Assembly: GCF_018617485.1 (NCBI RefSeq) | Contig: NZ_JACSKH010000001.1 | Coordinates: 682,001 to 746,000 of the forward strand | Length of the DNA: 64,000 nt | Direction of reading: 5' to 3' | Source of the DNA: Exiguobacterium sp. s124 | Lineage (GTDB): Bacteria; Bacillota; Bacilli; Exiguobacteriales; Exiguobacteriaceae | Shown: in pieces, positions 50,900 through 60,198 of the stretch | How positions within the stretch are numbered: position 1 is the first letter of the stretch | Layout: each line of letters begins with the position of its first letter | Notes under the pieces: model-generated | The model's input: only the letters and a program-made list of their open reading frames with translations | Database searches by the model: none | What the model was told of the DNA's origin: nothing | Position numbers and translations under genes: made by a program

Positions 50900-51076
50900 A
50901 CCGATCTTCGTCGTATTCGGCGCGATGTCCTCGAATCTCATTTGCGTTCGTTCCTCCGTGCGCGTGACCATCTCCGCCCGGACCACTTGCTCGCCCTTCT
51001 GGATCACCCGCATCCCCTCGATATATCGCATCACTTCCATGATCTCTTCCTTCGACCCGATGATTGCTAGTTGCAT
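50897..51076 (-). CDS. Small hypothetical minus-strand protein (59 aa)
   Basis: MQLAIIGSKEEIMEVMRYIE… QKGEQVVRAEMVTRTEERTQM…: compact alpha/beta chain. GGGAGG lies 7 nt before its ATG and a hairpin terminator follows, so it is an independent unit. Missing from automated lists because of size; role unknown. Confidence 0.6.
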   Translation of the reverse strand: MQLAIIGSKEEIMEVMRYIEGMRVIQKGEQVVRAEMVTRTEERTQMRFEDIAPNTTKIG

Positions 51077-51153
51077 TTCATTGCCTCCCCGTGCCGCAAA
51101 CAGGTGACGTGTTGTTGCTCCTATACCCGCAGTATAAAACAGCGAAACGAGTC

Positions 51154-51182
51154 AGCCCTCTCAGCCCTCAGTTCAGCCCTCA
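51154..51182. repeat. Arm-type repeats next to attR
   Basis: AGCCCTCT at 51154, AGCCCTCA at 51163 and AGCCCTCA at 51175, matching the tandem copies inside attL (17320, 17331). Confidence 0.6.
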
Positions 51183-51286
51183 AAATTGAAACAAACTATA
51201 CACATCAATACATAAAGAAATGACGAAAACCCATAAAACAAACGATGAAACAAACCTATTTCCTTCTATATATAGTGCGATTAAAT

Positions 51287-51312
51287 AAGTTTGAGATGGA
51301 AGGTTCGATTGG
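51287..51312 (+). repeat. attR core repeat
   Basis: Identical to 17240-17265; encodes the last residues of SufB and is followed by TAA and the host operon terminator. Confidence 0.93.
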
Positions 51313-51327
51313 ATAATTGTCTGAATG

Positions 51328-51360
51328 ACGGACTCCCTGTAAAAAGGGGTCCGTTTTTTT
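51328..51360 (+). terminator. Original suf operon terminator, displaced by the prophage
   Basis: ACGGAC / GTCCGT stem with inner CCC/GGG and T7, 15 bp after the attR core; the sufB copy on the left has no comparable hairpin. Confidence 0.85.
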
Positions 51361-51425
51361 GTTATGTCCATGCCGTATGTAGGGTATGCTAAAAAGAGAA
51401 TGATTCATAGAAAGGAAGGATTTAT

Positions 51426-52409
51426 ATGACACGTATTCCGCATAAAGATGATATTGATCCCAAAGACATCACCCGCATCGCCGTCATCGGTGCCGGTTGG
51501 GTTGGGGTTAGCTTTGCCTATCAATTATCGACGGCGGCTCTCTGTGAAGAGCTCGTCTTAATCGACTCAAATCACGCCAAGGCAGAAGGAGAGGCGATGG
51601 ACCTGAATCACGGCATCTCCTTCGCCCCGACACCGGTCCGGATTTGGGCAGGCGATTACACGGATTGTAAAGATGCAGACATCGTCGTCATCACGGCAGG
51701 TGCGGCGCAAAAACTCGGTCAGACACGGATGGACCTCGTCGAGCAAAACGCGAAAGTCGTCCGCACCGTGACACAAGATTTGATGAAGAGTGGGTTTGAC
51801 GGCATCTTAGTCGTCGCGACGAACCCGGTCGATGTCATGGCACACGTCGCTTGGAAGGCATCGGGCTTACCGAAAGAACGCGTCATCGGTTCAGGGACTG
51901 TCCTCGATACGGCGCGACTCCGTTACAAGCTCGGAGACTATTTTGAACTATCACCGCGGAACTGCCATGCTTATTATATGGGGGAACATGGCGATACGGG
52001 ATTTGTCGCATGGAACAACGCCCGCATCTACGGGAAGAGTATCGATGAACTATTGGCGGAGAATGAGAAATATCAGTTCGAAGACTTGGAAGCGATTTAT
52101 GCTGATGTGCGTGACGCCGCTTACCAAATCATCGAGCACAAGAACGCCGCCTATTATGCGATTGGGGTCGGCTTGCTTCGCATTATTCGAGCGATTGTTC
52201 GAAATGAAAACTCGGTCGTCACGATTGGCGCTCATTTAGACGGCGAGTACGGGGCAAGTGACGTGCATATTGGCGTACCGGCCTTGATTGACCGGAGCGG
52301 CATTCGCAAAATCATCGAGATCGAATTGACGAACGAAGAACAACAAAGATTTGATGCTTCGGTACAAGCCATCAAGGCGGGAATCGAGAAGGTTGAACCT
52401 GCATCCTAA
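51426..52409 (+). CDS. ldh: L-lactate dehydrogenase
   Basis: A 327-aa NAD-dependent L-LDH: Rossmann glycine loop VIGAGWVGVSFAYQ (~20-33), VVITAGAAQKLGQTRMDLVEQN substrate loop, VVATNPVDVM, and the catalytic GEHGDT with His188. It regenerates NAD+ from pyruvate during fermentation. The N-terminus is ~15 residues longer than the family norm. RBS AAAGGAAGG. Terminator after it. Confidence 0.93.
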   Translation: MTRIPHKDDIDPKDITRIAVIGAGWVGVSFAYQLSTAALCEELVLIDSNHAKAEGEAMDLNHGISFAPTPVRIWAGDYTDCKDADIVVITAGAAQKLGQTRMDLVEQNAKVVRTVTQDLMKSGFDGILVVATNPVDVMAHVAWKASGLPKERVIGSGTVLDTARLRYKLGDYFELSPRNCHAYYMGEHGDTGFVAWNNARIYGKSIDELLAENEKYQFEDLEAIYADVRDAAYQIIEHKNAAYYAIGVGLLRIIRAIVRNENSVVTIGAHLDGEYGASDVHIGVPALIDRSGIRKIIEIELTNEEQQRFDASVQAIKAGIEKVEPAS

Positions 52410-52443
52410 AAAAAAGATCCGACTGCGCAAGCAGTCGGATTGT
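52408..52443. terminator. Bidirectional terminator between ldh and alanine symporter
   Basis: ATCCGACTGC GCAA GCAGTCGGAT with flanking A- and T-rich sequence between convergent genes. Confidence 0.85.
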
Positions 52444-52446
52444 TGA

Positions 52447-53829
52447 TTAAGACGCCTCTTCTTCGGCGATATCTTTCTTATAGTACTTCTCTGAGGTGAA
52501 GAACTCAGTCGTCAATCGTTTCACTTCACCGCTGAGTAGTAAGACGGCAATCATGTTCGGGATGAGAATCATCGCGAGCATCAAGTCGAGGAAGTTCCAG
52601 ATCATTTGGGCGCCTCCAATCGAACCGATGACAATCGAGACGATATAAACGGCCTTCATGATCTTCCCTGCCGTCAAACCGAACAAGTACTCGGCCTGAC
52701 GTGAGCCGTAAAAGATGATGACGATGATTGTCGAGAGTACGAAGAAAATGAGTGAGATGGTGACGAGTAAGCTTCCCGTATATCCAAAGTATTCACGGAA
52801 GGCGATCGTCGTCAACGCCGCAGGGTCTTCCATTGCCCCGTCAGCCGTCCATACACCGGAAGACAAGACGACGAATGCGGTCGTGCTACAAATGATCAAC
52901 GTATCGATGACAATTCCGATGACCGCCCAGAACCCTTGGCGCACCGGATGATCCGTCTGTGCAGCGGCGTGAGCGATTGGTGCCGTCCCGAGACCCGCTT
53001 CATTCGAGTATAGTCCGCGGGCAAACCCCCAACGAATCGTCTCAGCGACTGCAGCTCCGGCGAAACCACCGAACGCGGCCATCGGCTCGAACGCGTAAGA
53101 GAAGATGAGACTGAGCACGTTTGGAATTTCAGACAAGTTCATCAACACGATGACGAGTCCGGCTCCAACGTAGACGAGCGCCATACCTGGAACGACAATC
53201 TCCGTCACTTTCGCGATTCGTTTCAGACCACCGAAAACGATGATCCCGACAAGTCCGGCGACGAGAATGCCGGTGATGAGCGTGTTTCCGTTGAACGTTT
53301 CACGGACTGCGGAGCTGACAGCGTTCCCCTGCACCATGATACTCGGAATGAGCTCGATCATGAGCGCGAAAGCGAACCAAGTCGCGAGCCATTTCCAACG
53401 AAGTCCTTTTGATATGTAATAGACGGGTCCCCCGACGAATTCGCCGGCGTCATTCTTTTCACGATAGTGAACGGCTAGCACGCTCTCTGAGAACTTGATG
53501 GCCATGCCGATGATGGCGATGACCCACATCCAGAAGATGGCACCCGGTCCCCCGAACATGATCGCTGCAGGTACACCGATGATGTTCGCGGCCCCGACTG
53601 TTGAAGAGAGGGCTGATGTTAACGCTTGTCTCGGGCTTATGTCGCCTTCGCCTTTTGGCTTTTTAAAGATACTGCCGAATGTTTGCTTGAATATGTAGAT
53701 TGGATAGCGAAACTGAAAGAAACCAAGTTTAATGGTGAGAAACACACCGGACAAGACGAGTAACGAGATGATCGGCACGCCCCAAAGCCAATTCGAAAAA
53801 CTCGTGACGATATCGATAATTGCATTCAT
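52447..53829 (-). CDS. alsT: Sodium:alanine/glycine symporter (AGCS family)
   Basis: A 460-aa membrane protein with about 11 helices and the AGCS blocks LTSALSSTVGAANIIGVPAAIMFGGPGAIFWMWV, GGPVYYISKGL and RGLYSNEAGLGTAPIAHAAAQTDHPVRQGFW. It imports alanine or related amino acids with Na+. Substrate within the family is not certain. Convergent with ldh. Confidence 0.9.
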   Translation of the reverse strand: MNAIIDIVTSFSNWLWGVPIISLLVLSGVFLTIKLGFFQFRYPIYIFKQTFGSIFKKPKGEGDISPRQALTSALSSTVGAANIIGVPAAIMFGGPGAIFWMWVIAIIGMAIKFSESVLAVHYREKNDAGEFVGGPVYYISKGLRWKWLATWFAFALMIELIPSIMVQGNAVSSAVRETFNGNTLITGILVAGLVGIIVFGGLKRIAKVTEIVVPGMALVYVGAGLVIVLMNLSEIPNVLSLIFSYAFEPMAAFGGFAGAAVAETIRWGFARGLYSNEAGLGTAPIAHAAAQTDHPVRQGFWAVIGIVIDTLIICSTTAFVVLSSGVWTADGAMEDPAALTTIAFREYFGYTGSLLVTISLIFFVLSTIIVIIFYGSRQAEYLFGLTAGKIMKAVYIVSIVIGSIGGAQMIWNFLDLMLAMILIPNMIAVLLLSGEVKRLTTEFFTSEKYYKKDIAEEEAS

Positions 53830-53921
53830 ATAACCACTCCAATTCCATTATTTTACTTAAATACTGTTTCCTAAAGTAAGGACCTCTAAACATCTTTGGC
53901 AAAATAAAGGAGGAAGATAGA

Positions 53922-54194
53922 ATGAAAGTCGCTAAACATTTGATTGTATCTGGACGCGTCCAAGGCGTTGGATTTCGTTATTTTTCTCAAGAGACCGCTC
54001 GACAATACGGAATCAAAGGATGGGTACGAAACTTGAATGACGGGACAGTCGAGCTGCATGCAGAAGGAACCGATAAGGAGTTTGATGCTTTCAAGCAGGC
54101 GTTGAAAGATGGCAATCGCTTTGTCGGCGTTGAACGAATTGAAGAGACAGAAGCGGAGGATCAAGCTTTTCGATCGTTCGACATTCGTTATTAA
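53922..54194 (+). CDS. acyP: Acylphosphatase
   Basis: A 90-aa acylphosphatase with the signature GRVQGVGFRYF (catalytic Arg in the P-loop) and GWVRNLNDGTVELHAEG (catalytic Asn). Hydrolyses acyl phosphates. RBS AAAGGAGGAAG; terminator follows. Confidence 0.95.
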   Translation: MKVAKHLIVSGRVQGVGFRYFSQETARQYGIKGWVRNLNDGTVELHAEGTDKEFDAFKQALKDGNRFVGVERIEETEAEDQAFRSFDIRY

Positions 54195-54206
54195 ACGCTT
54201 ACATCC

Positions 54207-54236
54207 CCCTTCATATCGAAGAGGGGTTTTTTGTGA
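54207..54236 (+). terminator. Terminator after acyP
   Basis: CCCCCTTC / GAAGAGGGG hairpin and T6. Confidence 0.85.
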
Positions 54237-54397
54237 AATCTACATTTCTAAAAATTAAACCTCAAATTTTTGAGATGGGGTGGTCAAAAGATTAGAAGTG
54301 TGTATAATGAAATAGACCAAGCGATATATTGTCAGAAAATTTAGTTATTATTTTTTTGTTAATTCGTTCGGAATATCAAGTGTATGGAGGTAGTTGT

Positions 54398-55717
54398 ATG
54401 AAAAAATCGACATTGTTCCCGTTAGCGTTTACGATTTTTGCTTTATTCTTTGGGGCCGGGAACTTGCTGTTCCCACCAGAGCTCGGCGCCTTGGCGGGGG
54501 AAAACCTCGTACCGGCGATGATCGGGTTCGTCATTACGGGTGTCGGTTTACCGCTTCTTGCTTTGTTCGCAGTCGCTCGGGTAGGCGGCGGGACAGATCA
54601 AATTGCTCGTTATATTCCAAAACGTCTCGCGCTCGTCTTGACGGGATTGATGTATGTAGCCATCGGGCCATTCTTCGGAATCCCACGTACGGCCGCTGTC
54701 ACTTATGAGATGGGGCTTGTCCCGTTTCTCGATGCACCTTCTACTTTGACACTTGCGATGAGTTCGACCGTCTTTTTCGGGTTGACGTTCTTCTTGACGC
54801 TCCGTGCTCAAAAGTTGATTGAAGTCATCGGACGAATCATCACACCAATTCTCTTGTTCTTGCTCGCAGCGATTGGAATCACGAACCTTGTCGCTCCTCT
54901 CGGAGAGCCTGGAGCTCCAGCTGAAGGATTTGAGACTTGGGTCGGCGCACTCGGACAAGGTTTCCAACAAGGTTATTTGACGATGGATGTATTCGGGGCC
55001 CTCGTCTTTGGGGCAATCGTCCTCGTCACGTTGAAAGCCAATGGATTGAGTGACCAAAAAGAAGCGTCTTCACTCCTTCGTTCTGCAGGGATGCTCGCGG
55101 TTACCTGTTTGATGCTCGTCTACATCTCGCTCGGGTCAATCGGTGCGAACATGACGGTCTCAGAAGGAACAACGAGTGGTGCAAGCCTTCTTCAAGCGTT
55201 CGCTGGTACGTCTTACGGACAAGTCGGAATGCTCGCTCTCGGGTTAGCGGTCTTCCTCGCTTGTTTGACGACAGCGGTCGGACTCATCTCAGAGTTCTCA
55301 CGCTTCATCAGCAATCAGTTTGAATCACTCAAATACCATCATGTCGTCATCGCGACTACATTGTTCGGCTATTTGATCTCACTCGTCGGATTGGGAACGT
55401 TGATTCAGATTGCGGTTCCACTTCTCACACTTCTCTATCCGGTCATGATTGCGCTCGTGCTCGTGTCGGTGACAGAGCGTCTTCAGCGCAACCCTGGTGT
55501 GGCGATGAAGGCTACCATCTACACGGCGCTCGTTCTCTCGTTGTTTGAAACGTGGAACGGCATCCAGCCGTCAACGGTCACTTCTTGGATCTCGAACTTG
55601 CCGATGGCGGAAATTGGTCTTGCTTGGGCAGTTCCAACGATGATCGTCTATGTGATCACGCTCCTTCTTCCGAAGGGCACGTCACAAGAATCACTTGCTC
55701 AATCACGCATCTCATAA
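54398..55717 (+). CDS. brnQ: Branched-chain amino acid transporter BrnQ
   Basis: A 439-aa LIVCS-family Na+ symporter with 12 helices: FTIFALFFGAGNLLFPPELGALAG at the N-terminus, GPFFGIPRTAAVTYEMG, GYLTMDVFGALVFG. It imports Leu, Ile and Val. ATG 54398 after GGAGG; the longer frame upstream lacks an RBS. Confidence 0.93.
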   Translation: MKKSTLFPLAFTIFALFFGAGNLLFPPELGALAGENLVPAMIGFVITGVGLPLLALFAVARVGGGTDQIARYIPKRLALVLTGLMYVAIGPFFGIPRTAAVTYEMGLVPFLDAPSTLTLAMSSTVFFGLTFFLTLRAQKLIEVIGRIITPILLFLLAAIGITNLVAPLGEPGAPAEGFETWVGALGQGFQQGYLTMDVFGALVFGAIVLVTLKANGLSDQKEASSLLRSAGMLAVTCLMLVYISLGSIGANMTVSEGTTSGASLLQAFAGTSYGQVGMLALGLAVFLACLTTAVGLISEFSRFISNQFESLKYHHVVIATTLFGYLISLVGLGTLIQIAVPLLTLLYPVMIALVLVSVTERLQRNPGVAMKATIYTALVLSLFETWNGIQPSTVTSWISNLPMAEIGLAWAVPTMIVYVITLLLPKGTSQESLAQSRIS

Positions 55718-55722
55718 GTCGA

Positions 55723-55753
55723 GCCCATCCTTTGGTCAAGGATGGGCATTTTT
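55723..55753 (+). terminator. Terminator after brnQ
   Basis: Perfect 10-bp stem GCCCATCCTT / AAGGATGGGC, 5-nt loop, ATTTTT. Confidence 0.9.
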
Positions 55754-55822
55754 CTGTCTTATTGTTTGCCCATATGTGAGCTCAAACAGTAAAATGGAAG
55801 GATGAAAAGGAAGTGACATGCG

Positions 55823-57004
55823 TTGACAACAAAACAAAAAAATCAATTGGCGATTCTCATGTTGAATATGTTTATTGCCGTCGCAGGCTTCGGGATTATC
55901 ATCCCGATTATTCCGGATTACTTAAAGATGATTGGCGAAGGGGGAACCGCCGCAGGACTGATGATTTCCGTATTTGCGGGGGCTCAGCTTGTCATGTCAC
56001 CGATTGCCGGGAAATGGGCAGACGTGTATGGTCGTCGATTGATGATCATTCTGGGCCTCATCGGATTTACCATTTCGATGGGCGTCTTCTATCTATCGGA
56101 TAACTTGACGATCCTGCTCGTCTCGCGTGCGATCGGGGGAGTCGGGGCTGCATTATTGATTCCGGCCATCTTCGCCTATGTCGCGGATATCACGACACTC
56201 GAACAGCGAGCGCGAGGGAATAGTTATATTTCCGCGGCAATGTCGCTAGGAATTGTCGTTGGACCAGGGATCGGAGGATTCTTTGCCGAGTTTGGTTTAA
56301 AGACACCGTTACTCGTCTCAGCAATCGTCTCCTTCATCGCCGTTATTTCCTCAGTGCTTCTGTTAAAAGAGCCAGACCGTGCTCCTTACGTGGCACCGAA
56401 AATAAAAGAATCATTACCGACTCAATTGGTCATGTCGACACGGAAACCATACTTCTTCGTGTTATTGATCAACTTGGTTATGGCATTCGGGCTCATGGCA
56501 TATGAGTCGGTGCTCGGACTATATGTCAGTGAAATGTTCAGCGCGACACCACAAGAGATTGCCATCATGGTGACAGGGACGGGTGTCGTCAGCGTCATCG
56601 TCCAATTGTTCGCGGTAGACCGTCTCGTTGAGCTGATGGGAGAGGTCAAAGTCGTCCTCGCCTTCATCGCGCTCGCGGCGTTTGGTTTCTTATTATCACT
56701 GTTTGCAGGAACGTATATGTTGTTCTTTGCGGTGACACTTGTCATTTTCTTGTCGACGTCTATTTTGCGTCCGGTGTTGAACACGCTTGTCTCAAAATTA
56801 GCTGGGAACGAGCAGGGACTCGCGATGGGGATGAACAACGCCTATATGAGCATCGGGAATATTTTGGGACCGACACTCGCTGGCATCGCGTTTGATATCG
56901 ATATGCGCTATCCGTTCATCATGGGTCTAGTTTTACTACTCATTACGTATACAGGCACATGGAACTGGTCGAAACGGAAAGCGACCGTCATTTCAGAGTC
57001 ATAA
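55823..57004 (+). CDS. MFS multidrug efflux pump (NorA/Bmr-like)
   Basis: A 393-aa DHA1-family exporter: GFGIIIPIIPDYLK in helix 1, motif A GKWADVYGRRLMII, motif C GIVVGPGIGGFFAEFG after helix 5. Twelve helices. TTG start 55823 after AAAGGAAGTGA. Substrate not predictable. 12 bp before yunF, with which it may be co-transcribed. Confidence 0.87.
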   Translation: MTTKQKNQLAILMLNMFIAVAGFGIIIPIIPDYLKMIGEGGTAAGLMISVFAGAQLVMSPIAGKWADVYGRRLMIILGLIGFTISMGVFYLSDNLTILLVSRAIGGVGAALLIPAIFAYVADITTLEQRARGNSYISAAMSLGIVVGPGIGGFFAEFGLKTPLLVSAIVSFIAVISSVLLLKEPDRAPYVAPKIKESLPTQLVMSTRKPYFFVLLINLVMAFGLMAYESVLGLYVSEMFSATPQEIAIMVTGTGVVSVIVQLFAVDRLVELMGEVKVVLAFIALAAFGFLLSLFAGTYMLFFAVTLVIFLSTSILRPVLNTLVSKLAGNEQGLAMGMNNAYMSIGNILGPTLAGIAFDIDMRYPFIMGLVLLLITYTGTWNWSKRKATVISES

Positions 57005-57016
57005 AAGGAGGACGTT

Positions 57017-57862
57017 ATGATCTACGTTGGTGTGACTGGATGGGGTGACCACGATCTGTTATATACGACCCCAGAGGAAAGAAAACATAAACTATCGACA
57101 TACGCGGGACATTTCCCGACCGTCGAAGTCGACTCAACATTTTATGCGATACAGCCCGTGAAGAACTTTGAAAAATGGGATGCTGAGACGCCCGACCATT
57201 TCCAATTTGTCGTCAAAGTTTCCCGGGAAATGAGCGGACATGATCGTGAACCGAAAACACCACTTATTGAGTTGTTTGAGCGTTATCGCGTTTCTGTCGA
57301 GCCATTAAAGCAGGCTGGGAAGTTACGTGCCGTGCTCGTCCAGCTTCCGCCCTGGTTCGATGTATCAAAACCGCATCTCGACTATTTGCGAACGCTTCGA
57401 GCCGAACTCTCTGATTATGAGATTGCCATCGAGTTTCGTAACCCGACTTGGTTCTCTGAAGCGTTCCGAGACCGTACGCTTCAATTTTTAAAGGAGCAAC
57501 GATTCATCAACACGATTTGTGATGAGCCGCAGACGAAAGAGAGTAGCATCCCGTTCGTGCCGGTCGTGACGCACCCCGAAGTAGCCGTCGTTCGATTGCA
57601 TGGACGGAATACGTCAGGATGGCTCAAAAAGCCCGGTATGACGAGTCAGGAATGGCGGCATGTCCGTTGTCTGTATCGCTATAGCGAGGAAGAACTTCAA
57701 GAACTCGCTACCTCGCTCCGGGAGATTGACCGTGAAGCGAAAGACGTGTATGTATACTTTAACAACAACTCGGACGGAGATGCGGCTCCGAACGCAAAAC
57801 GTTTGATTGACATTCTTGGGCTCGAATACGAGCTTGCACCTAGACAAATCAGTCTGTTTTAG
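57017..57862 (+). CDS. yunF: DUF72 protein (YunF type)
   Basis: A 281-aa TIM-barrel DUF72 protein: GVTGWGDHDLLY, FPTVEVDSTFYAIQP, FQFVVKVSREMSGH, AIEFRNPTWF, VVRLHGRNTSGW and VYVYFNNNSDGDAAPNAKRL. Biochemical role unknown for the family. RBS AAAGGAGG; 9 bp before yunD. Confidence 0.9.
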   Translation: MIYVGVTGWGDHDLLYTTPEERKHKLSTYAGHFPTVEVDSTFYAIQPVKNFEKWDAETPDHFQFVVKVSREMSGHDREPKTPLIELFERYRVSVEPLKQAGKLRAVLVQLPPWFDVSKPHLDYLRTLRAELSDYEIAIEFRNPTWFSEAFRDRTLQFLKEQRFINTICDEPQTKESSIPFVPVVTHPEVAVVRLHGRNTSGWLKKPGMTSQEWRHVRCLYRYSEEELQELATSLREIDREAKDVYVYFNNNSDGDAAPNAKRLIDILGLEYELAPRQISLF

Positions 57863-57871
57863 AAGGAAGGG

Positions 57872-59218
57872 ATGGCCGTGACGAAACTTACTATTTTTCA
57901 CTACAATGATCTTCACTCAAAGTTCGACCAATGGCCGAAACTTGTTTCATTTTTAGAGGAACATCGTACGGACAATACGCTTTATTTTGACTTAGGTGAT
58001 CATGCGGATCGTACACATCCCGCGACAGAAGTGACACGCGGAAAGTTGAACGTTCGATTACTCGAGCGACTCCAACCGACGGCTGTTACCATCGGGAACA
58101 ATGAAGGGATTACGTTCCCGCACGACTGGTTAGCCGAATTATATGAGGAGGCGACGTTTCCGATTTTACTTGGGAATGTGTATGAAGCGGACGGTTCACG
58201 ACCAGATTGGGTAGAGGAGACGCTTGTCCTCGAGCGAGATGGTTTGAAAATCGGCTTATTTGGTGTCACAGCCCCTTATGAAGAGTTGTATCCGGAACTT
58301 GGTTGGCAAATCGAATCGCCTTACGAAGCGACAAAGCGTGCGTTGAAGCAGTTGGCACATTGTGATGTCATCATCGCACTCAGTCACCTCGGTTTCTTCG
58401 GGGATGAGCGATTGGCGGACATGTATCCTGAAATTGACGTCATCCTTGGTGCCCACACGCATCACGTTTTAGATGAAGGCGTCATGACGAACGGGGTACT
58501 GATCGCACAAGCCGGGAAATACGGACAGTATGTCGGGGAAGTGACGCTGATACTTGACGGCGCCGAGGTTGTCGAGAAGGAAGCACGACTTCATGAATTG
58601 TCCCATCAAGCCGAAAGTACAGATACGCTGGCGTTGCTGCGCTCAGAAGGGGCTGAAGCCGAACGTCTCCTCGATATCACCATTGCAGAGACGGAAGGGT
58701 ATGCATCGGATTGGTTCGGGCATTCCCCGCTCGGTGAATTGCTTGTGGAAGGAATGGTCGAGTGGTGTGCGGCAGATGTCGGGATCATCCCGTCAGGTGT
58801 AGTCTTAGACGGTCTCGCTCCAGGAAATGTCACGTTGAATATGCTTCATCGGATTTGTCCACATCCAATCAATCCATGTGTCCTGACACTTGACGGTAAC
58901 ACGCTCGAACGCTTCTTACATGACGTAAACGAGGAAACGTTCACGAATATGCACGTCAGAGGTCTCGGTTTCAGAGGCACTGTGCTTGGTGAACCAAGTT
59001 TGAATCAAATCGAACAGCGGGACGGTCAATACTATGTCATGGGAGAAAAGCTTGAACCGAACCGGACGTATCGTGTCGCAACGGTCGATATGTTGACGTT
59101 TGGTCCGCTCCTTCCATACTTAGCAGACCAGCCGAAACGATATTTCATGCCCGAATTATTAAGGGATGTGCTGCGAGAGACAATCGTTGCTCGTCATGAG
59201 GTCATTCGAAAAGGATAG
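57872..59218 (+). CDS. yunD: Metallophosphatase / 5'-nucleotidase family (YunD type)
   Basis: A 448-aa protein with the calcineurin-like metallophosphatase domain (FHYNDLHSKF, DLGDHADRTHPAT, VTIGNNEG, ALSHLG, ILGAHTHH) and a C-terminal 5'-nucleotidase domain (~265-445). No signal peptide, so cytoplasmic. In B. subtilis yunD is likewise next to yunF. Confidence 0.9.
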   Translation: MAVTKLTIFHYNDLHSKFDQWPKLVSFLEEHRTDNTLYFDLGDHADRTHPATEVTRGKLNVRLLERLQPTAVTIGNNEGITFPHDWLAELYEEATFPILLGNVYEADGSRPDWVEETLVLERDGLKIGLFGVTAPYEELYPELGWQIESPYEATKRALKQLAHCDVIIALSHLGFFGDERLADMYPEIDVILGAHTHHVLDEGVMTNGVLIAQAGKYGQYVGEVTLILDGAEVVEKEARLHELSHQAESTDTLALLRSEGAEAERLLDITIAETEGYASDWFGHSPLGELLVEGMVEWCAADVGIIPSGVVLDGLAPGNVTLNMLHRICPHPINPCVLTLDGNTLERFLHDVNEETFTNMHVRGLGFRGTVLGEPSLNQIEQRDGQYYVMGEKLEPNRTYRVATVDMLTFGPLLPYLADQPKRYFMPELLRDVLRETIVARHEVIRKG

Positions 59219-59266
59219 AGCCGTCATAGCGGGACATGCTATGATACAAGAGTGGAGGTGGGAGCG

Positions 59267-59635
59267 ATGATTCGAGTGAATCACCACGGATATACCGTCT
59301 TAGAAGAGAAGCGCGACGGCTTTGATGAAGAAGCGTTTATCGCCCGGTATAGTGACGTGCTTGATAAATATGACTATATTGTCGGCGACTGGGGACACGG
59401 ACAGCTACGTTTGAAAGGGTTCTATGAACCGCAATCGAAATTAGCGACGTATGAGAACCGGATTGATCACGTGATGGACTATGTATACGAATATTGCAAT
59501 TTCGGATGTCCTTATTTCGTTCTGAAAAAAGAGACGGATATTAACGAAGAAGAGAGTGGCCCTGTCTTTGGTGGAACAAAGCAGAAACTGAAGTTGAAGC
59601 GTAAGTTCAACAAGACTGAAGAGACGAATGCGTAA
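59267..59635 (+). CDS. yutD: YutD family protein (DUF1027)
   Basis: A 122-aa YutD: YIVGDWGHGQLRLKGFYEP and DYVYEYCNFGCPYFVLKK are the conserved blocks. ATG 59267 behind GGAGGTGGGAG. Function unknown; conserved throughout Bacillales. Confidence 0.9.
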   Translation: MIRVNHHGYTVLEEKRDGFDEEAFIARYSDVLDKYDYIVGDWGHGQLRLKGFYEPQSKLATYENRIDHVMDYVYEYCNFGCPYFVLKKETDINEEESGPVFGGTKQKLKLKRKFNKTEETNA

Positions 59636-59660
59636 AGTGCTGAGCAATCAGCACTTTTTT
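59634..59660 (+). terminator. Terminator after yutD
   Basis: AAAGTGCTGA GCAA TCAGCACTTTTTT. Confidence 0.9.
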
Positions 59661-59789
59661 ATTACAGTTAATTTCCAAATATTTCGTTTAGGTAAAAAGT
59701 CATGACTTCGAGTTTAAGGGTTGGAAAAATGTGATAAATTGTCATTAAGGATAGTTACGTAGTTTTGGTTTTTAGAGTGAGGTGATTGG

Positions 59790-60095
59790 ATGCAACATGT
59801 ACAAACGACCGTCGGGGATCGGGATGACGTCCATAATCGAATTCATAATCTTGGACTAGGGATACTGACCATGTTCTTTTTTGGCTTCCATATTATGATG
59901 ACCTTCTATTTTACGGCGGCAGTCATTCTTTTTGAACTTATTCATGTGTTGATCGTCCGTCGCTTTGAATATAGCCACTCTTTTTTACGGAGCCGCATGT
60001 TCAAAGTTACATCTCACCTTGCGTTTTCGCTCGGAGTGCTCTTATTGATCTTATCCATGTCTCAGTTCTTTTTAGGCAATGTCATGATTCGGTAA
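59790..60095 (+). CDS. Small membrane protein (101 aa)
   Basis: Two to three hydrophobic helices (LGILTMFFFGFHIMMTFYFTAAVILFELIHVLIV; HLAFSLGVLLLILSMSQFFLG) with a His-rich N-terminus. Position behind yutD suggests a YutC-area gene but I do not recognise the family. Start ATG 59790 follows GAGGTGATTGG; terminator follows. Confidence 0.7.
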   Translation: MQHVQTTVGDRDDVHNRIHNLGLGILTMFFFGFHIMMTFYFTAAVILFELIHVLIVRRFEYSHSFLRSRMFKVTSHLAFSLGVLLLILSMSQFFLGNVMIR

Positions 60096-60096
60096 G

Positions 60097-60127
60097 CGGA
60101 AAGGAAAAAATCCTTTCCCTTTTTTTA
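60097..60127 (+). terminator. Terminator
   Basis: GGAAAGGA / TCCTTTCC stem with A5 loop, then T-run. Confidence 0.85.
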
Positions 60128-60198
60128 TGTTTTTTTGAAACGTGTTACAGACTTTTCACGTACACTGAAGTGAAGACTATAGAAAAGGATGGGTTACA

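Larger units (their letters stand above)
17240..51312. mobile_element. Intact-looking siphovirus prophage, about 34 kb
   Basis: Bounded by 26-bp direct repeats (17240-17265 and 51287-51312) at the sufB 3' end. It carries integrase, divergent CI/Cro, antirepressor, replication, recombination, HNH, terminase, portal, protease, HK97 capsid, head-tail connectors, tail tube, chaperones, tape measure, Dit, Tal, receptor-binding protein, holin and endolysin, in the standard order for long non-contractile-tailed phages of Bacillota. No structural gene is visibly interrupted. Gene density is high, almost all on the + strand except integrase, nuclease, repressor and a few morons. Confidence 0.95.
51077..51327. 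other. Right prophage end, no gene seen
   Basis: Holds the AGCCCTCA repeats (51154-51182), an AT-rich stretch and attR. It is also the promoter region for the minus-strand 59-aa gene. Confidence 0.6.

Noticed and set aside
54548-55057. Minus-strand ORF (169 aa) inside brnQ
   Set aside because: Low-complexity shadow of the coding frame with no RBS.
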